DNA from: Chloranthus sessilifolius
Lineage: Eukaryota > Streptophyta > Magnoliopsida > Chloranthales > Chloranthaceae
DNA length: 64,000 bases
NCBI GenBank assembly: GCA_021018995.1
Contig: CM037587.1
Coordinates: 86,673,251-86,737,250 of the forward strand
Direction of reading: 5' to 3'
The stretch's first letter is position 1. Each line of letters begins with the position of its first letter. The notes under the pieces are model-generated. The model was not told the origin of the DNA. It did no database searches and saw nothing but the letters and a program-made list of their open reading frames with translations. Both the position numbers and the translations under genes were made by a program. Below are positions 24,534-33,916 of the stretch, one piece after another.

Positions 24534-25292
24534 CCCAAGTCTGTGTTTGTTCAAAAATTGCATCTCGGGACCTGTTTGCTCATTCAACCATAGTTTGCTT
24601 ATTCTCACATAAATCAATATAAACTTAATTTAAGAAAAATTACCAGTATTTAATTTGAGGAGGTTTAAAAAAGCCTACCTCTTGAAGTTTAATCCGTCGA
24701 TCCCGTTGCACCAAAAACAAGCATCGGAACCAAACTTCGAGGTTTAATAGGCCAGAGTCTCCCAATCAGTCCATTTAAACCTTGCTTTACATGCACAGGT
24801 CTAACCCACACCATACAGAGACTTTTCCACTCTCCCCCAGCCTTCCTTCCGATTACAACAAATTAATCCAAATCCTTTAACCAAGCTTTTCAATGGCCAA
24901 GATGGGAAGAGAGATTCACAATAACAAGATCTAAGATCAAGGTGAGGCAAGGGTTGCAAGGTTCCAATTTCACACGAGAGAGAGAAGTGAAACTTCTCCT
25001 CAAAGCCTCTCTCTTTATAATACAAAAACAAAAAGAATCAAATATCTAGATTTTCTTATTTGCAATCCTATCCACTTAAATTGCATTAGTTTCTGGCGTT
25101 AAACATAAACACCCAACTTAAAGTGTATGTTAACGCATACATGACTTCTACAAGTCACGAAACAAAATCCTTTGGTTATCAATCTCGTCATACACAACGC
25201 TAACAAAAAAAAATCAGAAATATCTCGTAACATTTCTCGGGCATGCTTATCGAGGTAAACGAAAACAGGTCCAAAATATCAGGGATATTACA

Positions 25293-25810
25293 TTCTCCCC
25301 TCCTTAGAAATTTTCGTCCTCAAAAATATAAAACTTACACAAGGTATAACGCCGAAACACAACGCACACCACAAAATGAAACCAAGAGAAAACATGGGTC
25401 ACAATGCACTGGTCTCACTGGACACACAAGGCAAGGGATGGGATCCGTAGTAACATGGATGTACTACATGTGACACCTAAAGGGCCATAGTGGGTTGCAT
25501 CCGTACATGGATGCCGACACCCCGAGTGTCACGTGTCGGGAAACCGTCTCACCATGACTCATAAAAAAAAACAGGATTAAATCAAAACACAACGCCAAAC
25601 AAGCTCAAAGCAGAAGTGCAGAAAACAGAATAAAATAAGATGATCCCACCACACAAAAGTAGAAGCAGAACGAAGATACATGCCCACATAACAAAATCCA
25701 GAAGTGCAAAACAAAGCTAAAGATGACTATGAGCTAGATGAAAGAACCATATATAGAGAGGTGACAAGATCCATAGCAAAAAATTTTACAAAACTAAACA
25801 AAACGAACTA
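25293..25810 (-). other. TE-A 3' untranslated region and polypurine tract
   Basis: Non-coding sequence between ORF3 and the 3' LTR. The polypurine tract lies directly beside the LTR and follows GGACGAAAATTTC, a sequence seen before the LTRs of TE-B and TE-D too. Confidence 0.6.
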
Positions 25811-27293
25811 TCACATCAAAATCTCAAACAAATAGATAAAAGAGATAGCAAAATTAGAACCACCAGGTTCTAAGATAATCCATGCAGTAAATAAAATAAA
25901 TACATGCCCCAAAAAGAAACAAAATATATGACAAAGACAAGGTCGAAAAAACTCTCCGGCTTGGACACAACTCATCCCCATCATCAAAGATCCGTCGTCC
26001 GAACCATCTACACCCGCATCGGTAGGCATACTGGGACCGGCGCCCGTTGTCGAAGGGCGGTGAACTGAGGCGCGGATGTCAGCCATGTACGTGGCATAGT
26101 CTGTGGGGAAGGCATGCTGCATCATGTAGGTGAGAGCCCCGCCATGAATGTCCAACTCGCGACGCATGGAGCTGGTATGCTGGGTGAGCTCTTGTATCTG
26201 CTGGCTCACGGCAGTCATCTGGCGAGTAAACTCCGAGAGCGTGAGGACGTCGCTCGGTGGGGGCTGGTTGGGTGCAGGAAAATCAGGCTCTGGTGCGACA
26301 TGCTCTGCATCCTCCTCCTCATCTTCATTTGGTACAACCGCACCCTTGGGAGCTTTAACAAGCCGATTGTAGGTCTGACCCCAATTGACTAGGTTATACA
26401 ACTTGAGACCGTCCGTGGATCGCGGCTCAGTAGGGGGAATGTCATATGTCGGGCCCGTACGATAAATTTCAATCATCATAGAAATGAGGCGAGCATACGG
26501 AATGCCCTCCTTTGGTTTCTTTACCTGCTTTCCCATCTTCTCCCTTTCCTTAACGATCCCTTTAAATATAATTTCGGGGGCACTAAACCAATGCTCTTTA
26601 AATGAGGCGAATAAAATCTGTTGGATGGGACCTCGGCGCTCAGATTTGTGACCAAACGGGTATAGGGTTGCTTTGAAAATCATGTCTAAAATCCACATGG
26701 AGTCGGGCATGTGTGAACGGGCGATAGCCTTACCAGATCCATGACGACCTTGGGTCATTTGCGCTATGACCTCATGGAATGGAACAGGTTTAGGGAAAGG
26801 ATGACCCAATCCCATAGTTGCGGAATGTGCGGTAGGGCAGCGCATTGCCACGGCAATGTCCTCAAGGTCAAAGTCATAATCGCGCCCGTCAATCGTGGTA
26901 TAGATTTTCTTCCCATCCTCTCGGCGCATGGTGCTGATAAAACAAGCGCACCAACCGAGGATAGATGTGGTCACTAAAAGCAGTACAAAGCGAGGTCAAA
27001 CGGGCTTTCTCTAAATAGCCCGACGCCGATTGAGTGGTCGTTTGTTGATCAAACAAATCGGGGTGAAAAACCCACTTAGTAGCGAATCCCTTAATGCTCC
27101 AAAACTCATTGGGTTGCTCTCTAATAGGTGGGGGCATAGATGGCACAGGCTGAACATGGGGTGGAGTCGGCTGTGATGGTGGTGGAGCCGATTGTGAAGG
27201 TTGGCGTGAAGGGCCAGCTCTAGAAGCCGGTCTTTTGGAGGTTGGAACTCGTGTGGTCGCTTGTTTCTTAGGTCCCATGGGTTTAAAATACAA
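25811..27293 (-). pseudogene. TE-A accessory ORF3 (plant transposon protein domain), one frameshift
   Basis: The start at 27293 gives MYFKPMGPKKQATTR, or from the second Met MGPKKQ, then a Ser/Pro-rich N-terminus, WSIKGFATKWVFHPDLF and YPRLVRLFYQH. A frameshift near 26940 moves the reading to a second frame that continues with DGRDYDFDLEDIAVAMRCP, ERRGPIQQILFASFKEHWF, FKGIVKERE and GIPYARLISMMIE, then an acidic linker (EDEEEDAEH), a coiled-coil-like helix and HAFPTDY. The order and motifs fit the family annotated as a putative plant transposon protein domain (PF20167-like). Homologous ORFs follow pol in TE-C and TE-D. Apart from the frameshift it is the best-preserved copy in the window. Molecular function is unknown; I see no catalytic motif. 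Confidence 0.7.
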
Positions 27294-27560
27294 GAAACCA
27301 ACCTAGAATTAAATTTGATGCAAGAAGGATCCACAAAAATGGAAGTAGATGAGGGTTTTACCTTAAGAAAAGCCAATACTTGAATCCCGGAAGCTTGCAA
27401 TAAAAATCCCATGCGAAACAGAGTAGAATCACTCTCTACTTCGACCCCAAAAGTAAAGAGAATGCCAGAAAAACAAAAAAACCCAAAAACCCTAGCTCAG
27501 ACCTCTGCTCCAAAAGCTCGAAATGCCAAAACCCCAAAAACAGGCCCCACTTAAGTCAAG
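27294..27560 (-). promoter_or_regulatory. TE-A ORF3 leader with probable 5'-UTR intron
   Basis: On the minus strand a leader containing a CTAGGGTTTTTGG motif is followed by CTTAAG|GTAAAACCC (near 27363) and AATTCTAG|GTTGG (near 27305), which could define a short intron of about 60 bp just before the ATG. This arrangement suggests a separate ORF3 transcript. No strong TATA box is visible. Confidence 0.35.
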
Positions 27561-27738
27561 AAATTTGACCCTCGAGTTCAAATTCGATAGTCGAATTCCA
27601 GATCGACCCTCGATTTTGAAATCAACCCTCGAATTCCCAAAATGTTGCCAGGCCCAAAATTTTGCCTCAAAAAATTTGGGTGTTGTTCATGCAAATTCGA
27701 CCCTCGATTTGCATTTTCAACCCTCGATTTTCTCGAGT
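27561..27738 (-). repeat. TE-A pre-ORF3 dyad array
   Basis: Copies and variants of the TE-A LTR motif: TTTGACCCTCGAGTT, TTCGATAGTCGAATT, ATCGACCCTCGATTT, TTCGACCCTCGATTT and TTCAACCCTCGATTT. The array ends about 270 bp before the ORF3 start. Confidence 0.7.
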
Positions 27739-28138
27739 TCTGTTTTCCTCCAAAATTCAAAATTTTAATATGGGGGTCCATTGCCTTGGGTCCAACTGAC
27801 CTCCTTTGAGCCTTGTTCATTCCGAATATGGAACCCGACTATGCTGTCAGCAATAAAGCCGAATTTATTTTGTAAAATTAATGATGTAGCTTAAAATTTT
27901 GCCCGATTAATTTCACATACCCATAAGTGAGGAACCTCCACTTGCAGGTCTAAGTCCCAAATTTTTTTCGGTTTTCAAAATAGGAACCATTAAGTAGGCG
28001 ACAAAATTTAGGCAAACACACAATGAAGAAAAAAAAACATTGGATTGCCAAAAACTGGACATATAATTAAGAATATAACAAGTATATCAAAAAGATCCAA
28101 AATATCATACAGTCAACACACAATTTCCCAAAAAAATT
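27739..28138 (-). other. TE-A spacer between pol and ORF3
   Basis: Non-coding, AT-rich. Nothing is recognised apart from the adjoining dyad array. Confidence 0.5.
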
Positions 28139-29491
28139 TTAAGCGAATAAGCTCAGAAATTGGTCTCGGAGCTCAGCTTCCTGCTCCCAGGTGGCTTCCT
28201 CCGGTGTATGATTCCTCCATCTGACAAGAACCAAAGGAATCTGCTCTTTGCGATCCAGAATCTGAACTGGGTCCTCAATCACCGTCAAACCATCCTGAAG
28301 CTCGATGGGTTGGAAATCAAGCACGTGAGTCGGGTCACGTGTGTATCGACGCAACATCGACACATGGAAGACGTGCATGCTAGATAATTACGGCGGTAAC
28401 GCCACTCGGTATGCAACCTTTCCGACTCAGCTTAATATCTCAAAAGGCCCAACATACCGAGGACTCAGCTTCCCTCTTCTACCGAATCGCATAACGCCCT
28501 TCGTAGGCGAAATTCGAACAAAAACACTGTCGCCAACCTGAAAATTCATATCTCTCCGCTTGAGATCGGTGTAGCTTTTCTGACAACTCTGAGCTACACG
28601 TAGTCTCTCACGAATCAACCCAACTGTCTGGGTCGTACGCTCGACTATCTCAGGGCCGATAATGAGCTTCTCACCCACTTCTTCCTAGTTCAACGGCGAT
28701 CTACACCGTCGTCCATATAAAGCCTAGAATGGTGCCATACCGATGCTAGCTTGGAAACTATTGTTGTAAGCAAACTCGATCAGAGGTAAGTGTTGGTCCC
28801 ATGACCCATGAAAATCTAAGTTACAAGCTCTCAACATGTCCTCAATGATCTGATTCATTCGCTCAGTCTGGCCACTCGTCTGTGGCTGAAATGTTGAACT
28901 TAAGTCCAGACGAGAACCCATCCCTTCTTGAAACCGCTGCCAAAAGTGTGAAGTAAACAACGGATCCTTGTCGGATATAATACTGGCCGGTATACCGTGT
29001 AGTAGAACGATCACCTTGAGGTATAACTCTGCGAGTCTACTGGCAGTATACGTCGTATTGTAGAGTAGGAAATGAGCAGACTTGGTTAACCGATCAACAA
29101 TGACCCAGATGGCATTGTTCTTTCTCAGTGTTTTCAAAAAACCTAGGACGAAGTTCATCGAAATGGATTCCCATTTCCACTCGGGTACAGGTAAAGGTTG
29201 CAATAAGCCCACTAGATTCTGATGATCAACCTTAACCTGCTGACAAACCAAGCATCGCGATACGTACTCAGCGACGTCGCATTTTAAACCTCACCACTAG
29301 AAACTCTTCATCAAGTCCTGATACATCTTGGTGCTACCAGGATGTATGGCATACATGGATTTGTGAGCCTCATCTAGAATGGTGTCCCGAAGCTCAGTAC
29401 TTTTCGGTACACATACCCGATCGTGAAACAATAAGGTCCCATCTGTTCGAATGGAGAAATCCTTCTTGATTCCACTCTCCACATCTCTTCT
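28139..29491 (-). pseudogene. TE-A pol C-terminal part: integrase and chromodomain
   Basis: On the minus strand the order is the integrase zinc-binding region (HKSMYAIHPGSTKMYQDL, then CLVCQQVK-like), the DDE core (SISMNFVLGF, IISDKDPLFTSHFWQRFQ, PQTSGQTERMNQIIEDML), the GPFE region and a chromodomain-like tail (VPLVLVRWRNHTPEEATWE) ending FLSLFA. Stops break the frame at about 29290, 28700 and 28420. The first catalytic Asp is Asn in SMNF (expected SMDF), so the core would be inactive. Upstream pol is lost at the TE-B insertion (29491). Confidence 0.82.
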
Positions 29492-30469
29492 TATAACATC
29501 CCGAAAATTTGGCCCTTTGAACAATACGTCTTGATGTGCGTGCCCGATAGGTCGTACGCCGAATAGGATAAAATAATAAAATATTAGTATGAGTTCAGTT
29601 AACTTATGGTGGATAAGAAAGAAGAGATCTAAAGAATGATAAGTGATCAGTTGATGTGATGACATATATCGAGGTACGGTGTATCGACTTAACACCAACC
29701 CTAAGTCTTTGGATAAGATTTAGAACACATAGTTGATGTGTGTGCACTCCACACCGAATTAAGGACCTTTTAGTGTGATATAAAACACTTTGCTTATGTA
29801 TATAGTTTTCGCATCGTAACGAAACAAGGGATAAGTGAATGAGAACTAACACCCAAAGGGTGTGTGTGTGTTTTGCAAGGGAACCAGACCCTTTTTAAAT
29901 AAAGTGCAAAGCTTCATTTAGAAGCCTTAACCAGTTGTAAGTTTGAGGGTTAGGTTTGAGAGAGAAGGAAGAGGGAAAGAAGAAGGAGAAAAAAGAATTG
30001 TCGGATTCATGTGCTCCAAAGCCTTGAATTCTCGTAAAGATTTGCGAGCTCGTGTAAGGTGGATGATGTGACGTCGATTTTGACATTTGGTGAGTTTCGG
30101 AATGTGGTTTGAAATCGAATGGGGTTTTGAAAACCTATTTTCCTTATAAAGAGAATGGTGTGTTTTGATCGGCTAAATCATAGTGAGGTTTGTACGAAGC
30201 GTGTGTGGATGATCACCTAACGATCATGTCAAAATTGTGGAAATCGTGGGGCTTGGAAAGATCAAAAGGGGTTTAGAAACCCATTTGCTTGCTAGGAAGA
30301 AGACGATCAAATCGGGGAGAAAATCATTGGATTAAAGGTAAAAATTCTGATTTAAGTTATAATTTGTATGTAGATTAATCCTTAGTTAGCTTATGAGTGA
30401 GAGATTTGAAGAAAATGGGTTAAGGTTTAAAGAAAAATGAGTTAGAGATGCTTCAACCCGATTTTGGGT

Positions 30470-30650
30470 GAAATCTGACGAAACCGTACGATTGAAATTA
30501 GTAACCGATCGAATGATTTCGTGAAGAGTGAAATCTGAAGGTTTATGGTCAATTTGAAAACCATTCGATCGGTTTTGAAAATCGTTCGAACAAAATTAGT
30601 AACCGTTTGATCAGTTTTAAATCGTTCAATCGATTTTGAATGGGCTCGCA
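30470..30650 (+). repeat. TE-B LTR dyad array (TTCGATCGG type)
   Basis: Variants of AACCGTTCGATCGGTTTT: ACCGATCGAATG, CATTCGATCGGTTTTGA, AATCGTTCGAAC, CCGTTTGATCAGTTTT and CGTTCAATCGATTTTGA. It occupies the same relative place in the LTR as the arrays of TE-A, TE-D and TE-E. TE-B has no ORF3 region, so no second array is expected. Confidence 0.6.
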
Positions 30651-31384
30651 GATACCGCTTCAGTATTTTGGTCAAAACTTTTTACCCCGAAGTCCAATTG
30701 ATGAAATTCTTATGGTGTTGGAAAGAAAATGACGAGATCTATAACTTTTGTGTTTTAACTAACTCATGAATCCAACGTTTTAAAGGTCACAATTTAGGGG
30801 AAATGTTACATCAAACTCTATATTAGCATGAATTTATCCGTTTCAACCTTGGTTTTGAGAAAATACTTAAATGCATATAATTTATTAGTGAGTAGAGTTG
30901 ATCTTTGATGCACCATTGTATGCTTGTGATATAGATTGAGGTGGAAGGCCATGGTTAGGACCTTGCTTTGCTTCACGCAACCTCAAGATTAAGGTAGGGG
31001 AAACTCGACCTAAATTTATATATTTGACTTGATTCATAATATTATATATGTTTGCATGAATATGATGAGTTGATCGGAGTTAGATATGTTAGAATTGGAG
31101 TCTTATGATTTGGAATATGAATTCGTGAAATCGTGATCATGCATGTGATAATGTTTAATTCTAGATAACCTTTGATATTGCTGAGCTCGACTCGTGTTTT
31201 GAAAGTAAGATCTTGAAATCGCTGGTGACACTTGTGAATCATTTTGACACCCTTGGAACTATGATTTACTCAACGATGCTTGGAATTTTGACATTTGCAT
31301 TTGCATTATGAATCCTTTGGATTCTTTGACTGCATCCCTTGGGCTGGTACGACGGCCTATCTGTACATGCATTCATACATACGC

Positions 31385-31690
31385 TGCATATGCATCCCTT
31401 GGAACATCATTGCATCCCTTGGACATCATTGCATCCTTTGGACACCTTGGAATCATTGAACACCTTTGGACATCATTGCATCCCTTGGATACTTTGGAAA
31501 CATTGAACACCCTTGGACACCTTAGAATCATTGAACACCTTTGGACACCTTTGGACACCCTTGGACATGATTGCATCCCTTGGACACTTTGGAATCATTG
31601 GACACCTTTGGATACCATTAAACATCGTAGCATCCCTTGGACACTTTGGAAACATTGAACACCCTTAGAAACTTGGAACACCCTTGGACA
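31385..31690 (+). repeat. Minisatellite CCCTTGGACACC in TE-B LTR
   Basis: Variable units of about 17-27 bp built from CATCCCTTGGACA, CACCTTTGGACA and GGAATCATTGAACA are repeated head to tail. The long open frames here on both strands are a by-product of the repeat and not genes. Confidence 0.85.
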
Positions 31691-32006
31691 CCCTTGTGTT
31701 GTTTGAGTGTGTGTTTGCAGATTCAACGTTATTTGGAATGTGTGTGAAATCTCGGATATTTTTGGATAAGTCTAATTATTTTAAGATTCTTTCGATATGC
31801 GTACTTTTGGATGAAATATCATGGTAAAGTTAAATGTTTAAGGTTGAGTTTAGAAATAGAAGAAATTGATGAATGCTTTGAAAAATGTGTTTGAAAAGAA
31901 GGGAAATGATTAAGTTTTTGGAAGCAGAATTAAATGATGGTTTTGACTCTTGATTCAAGCTATGTTTTCGAATGTTAAATGTAAATTTATATTGTTTATC
32001 CTCTAC

Positions 32007-32026
32007 TGAGCTTAGTTGTTAGCTCA
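32007..32026 (+). promoter_or_regulatory. Conserved LTR hairpin TGAGCT/AGCTCA (TE-B)
   Basis: TGAGCT and AGCTCA flank an eight-base loop, followed by CCCCAACTATATGTCACAGG, nearly identical to the TE-A and TE-D block. The acidic peptide found after it in TE-A and TE-D is not recognisable here. Confidence 0.6.
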
Positions 32027-32379
32027 CCCCAACTATATGTCACAGGTGTAGGTTTGGGAGGGCCCATATTACATACTAAAAGAAGGGAGCTTCCGCACAA
32101 GGATTTGTACTCTATTCAGGGATCGTAGAATTGTGCTTTGTGGATTTGGTGAGTTATGTTTTGGTACATTCGTACTAGGGTACACCATTGTTAGGTGATG
32201 GTTGGTCGTCACTGGTATTATTTAGTTTTGTTCTTGTTGGATTTTAGATATGGAGGTTTTAATTATGCCATATGTAATAATTGCTTTGATTTCCGTATAT
32301 TTATGGATGTACCAAGTATTCTGTATCAAATTGTGGTCTACGATCTGGCGGTCCGGGTTTTCCCATTGGGTTTAGGATA

Positions 32380-32415
<36 letters not shown>

Positions 32416-32451
32416 AAAATTTTAGGTTGGAAAAATATGGGCTGTCACAGT

Positions 32452-32463
32452 TGGTATCAATCC
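32452..32463 (+). other. TE-B primer-binding site
   Basis: TGGTATCAATCC two bases after the LTR end corresponds to the initiator-tRNA-Met type TGGTATCAGAGC with changes. Confidence 0.7.
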
Positions 32464-32707
32464 CTATTCTGAATTCTTTTAGAGATTTAAAGCCATGTCT
32501 CTTAATGACTTTAGGTTTTGTCCGATCCTAGGCGTTAAGTCTCCCATGAGACTGAGAGCCCTAGCTATAGGTGCGAGAATATAGTAGTAGGCCTAGAGAT
32601 GTGACATTAGGTTCTGTCAGGACATAGGCTGTGAAGTTTTGAATGTTCTGTTTGAATATAATGACTGGCTATTAATTGAAACTTGTTTTTTATTGTAACA
32701 GATCATT

Positions 32708-33916
32708 ATGTCTGATAGAGGTAGAGGTCGACCTAGAAGAGGTCGCAATAGAAATCTGGATGAGGATGAGATCGCTGCGGGTTCTAGTAGAAATCAGAGA
32801 CGCCTGCCTGATCAGAGAGATAAGAGGAATGAAGCGACGGATAGGATGGCGCAGGCCATGGGGGTCGTGGTCGCTGCCATGGCCCAACAGACTCAGTAGA
32901 CTGCACTATTGACTTTGCAGACTGCACTACTGGCTGCCAATAACGTGATCCATCAGCAACCACCACCACCACCTCCACCAGCATTATTGCCTTCATCATT
33001 TGTGGACTTCAGGAGATTGAGACCTCCTAGTTTCTATGGGCAGACTGACCCGCTAGAAGCGAAAAAATGGTTGAATCAAATTGAGAAACTTCTACAAAGA
33101 CTTTAGAGCACTGAAGGTGGGAAGGTAGGTTGGGCCTCCTTCCAGCTTGAGGGAGATGTCGATCCCTGGTGGAAATCGGTATTGAGAAGAAGGAAAATTG
33201 AAAACCCTCACCGTCTATGGACTTGGGCAGAGTTTGTCAGAGAGTTTAATCGGGAATACTTTCCCAAATAGGTGAGAGTTCAGAGTAGAAGAGACTTTGT
33301 AAATCTGTAACAAGGAAGTATGTCGGTGCGAGAATATGGCGTGGAGTTTACACGCTTGTCACGATTTGCACCCGAACTAGTATCCACAGAGATCATGAGG
33401 GCAACCAAATTTGAGGAAGGTTTGAAACCGAACGTCCATGAGCGGGTATCGATTTTGGAGCTAGAGACCTATGCTGAAGTGATGGGAAAGGCAATTGTGG
33501 CCGAGAGAGCTATAGATAATCTGTATAAAAGGCGGGATCAGCAGAACAAGAATAAGGCAGATCAAGAGCGATCAAGTACTTCTGGCCTGACAGACAAGAG
33601 ACCGAAATTCTTGATGTCAGCACCACCTTAACCTACTCATACTGCTTATTCAAGATCGTCCATGTCCACGCCTGCAGTGCCCCTTCGCCTTACAAATCCC
33701 ATGACCGCTGGGGCATAGCGAGTACAGCAAACTTCCCACACTTCCTCGTCGGCACCGAGTGAGTCATGCTCAAGATGCGAGGGACGACATGCGGCAGAGA
33801 GATGTCGGTGGACTACAGGTGCTTGTTTCAATTGTGGCCGAATGGGACATCAGATCCGGGACTGTACTGGACCAAGGAAAGAAAGAGCAACTTCGGCGTC
33901 TGTTCAGAGGCCCTAG
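32708..33916 (+). pseudogene. TE-B gag
   Basis: The frame starts MSDRGRGRPRRGRNRN (basic, nucleic-acid-binding type), then a Pro stretch, RLRPPSFYGQTDP, the capsid-like region (FVREFNREYFP, MSVREYGVEFTRLSRFAPE, KFEEGLKPNVHERVS) and zinc knuckles CSRCEGRHAAERC and CFNCGRMGHQIRDC (33824-33865). It ends with a TAG at 33914. Internal stops (for example near 32899, 33103 and 33270) and frame changes show decay. In the family gag forms the particle and binds RNA. It normally runs on to protease; here pol is absent. Confidence 0.82.

Larger units (their letters stand above)
23119..25292 (-). repeat. TE-A 3' LTR (about 2.17 kb)
   Basis: On the minus strand it starts TGTAATATCCCTG next to the polypurine tract and ends CGGGTCGTCACA. 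The GTCACA end is the same as in TE-B and similar to TE-D. In LTR order it contains a TATA-like TTATAAAGAG (about 25010), a donor-like AAGAG|GTAGGC (about 24680), a TTCGA...TCGAA palindrome array (24533-24409), a TGAGCT/AGCTCA hairpin (23577-23596), an acceptor-like CAG|G and a short acidic frame. The 5' partner LTR is not in the window. Confidence 0.75.
23119..29491 (-). mobile_element. TE-A: 3' half of a chromovirus (Ty3/gypsy), minus strand
   Basis: Read on the minus strand, the order is integrase, chromodomain, a long spacer, accessory ORF3, a polypurine tract (AAAATTTCTAAGGAGGGGAG at 25293-25315) and a 3' LTR. Gag, protease, RT and the 5' LTR are missing: the element is cut at 29491 by TE-B, and its other half does not reappear in the window. 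The chromodomain places it among chromoviruses. Long LTRs suggest the Tekay/Del clade, which I have not verified. Confidence 0.8.
29492..32449 (+). repeat. TE-B 5' LTR (about 2.96 kb)
   Basis: It begins TATAACATCCCGAAAATTTG (the 3' copy at 36031 has TGTAACATCCC, so the first G is mutated here) and ends GGGCTGTCACA. It contains a TATA-like TTTTTAAATAAAG (about 29892), GA-rich leader, donor-like TTAAAG|GTAAAA (about 30338), TTCGATCG-type dyads (30470-30650), a minisatellite (31385-31690) and the conserved hairpin (32007-32026). The first 389 bp match 36031-36419 with few differences. Confidence 0.8.

Noticed and set aside
26114..26392. Plus-strand frames over 26.1-27.0 kb
   Set aside because: They are shadows of the minus-strand ORF3 of TE-A.
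31308..31658. Open frames of 60-116 codons on both strands
   Set aside because: They arise from the CCCTTGGACACC minisatellite and have no codon structure of their own.
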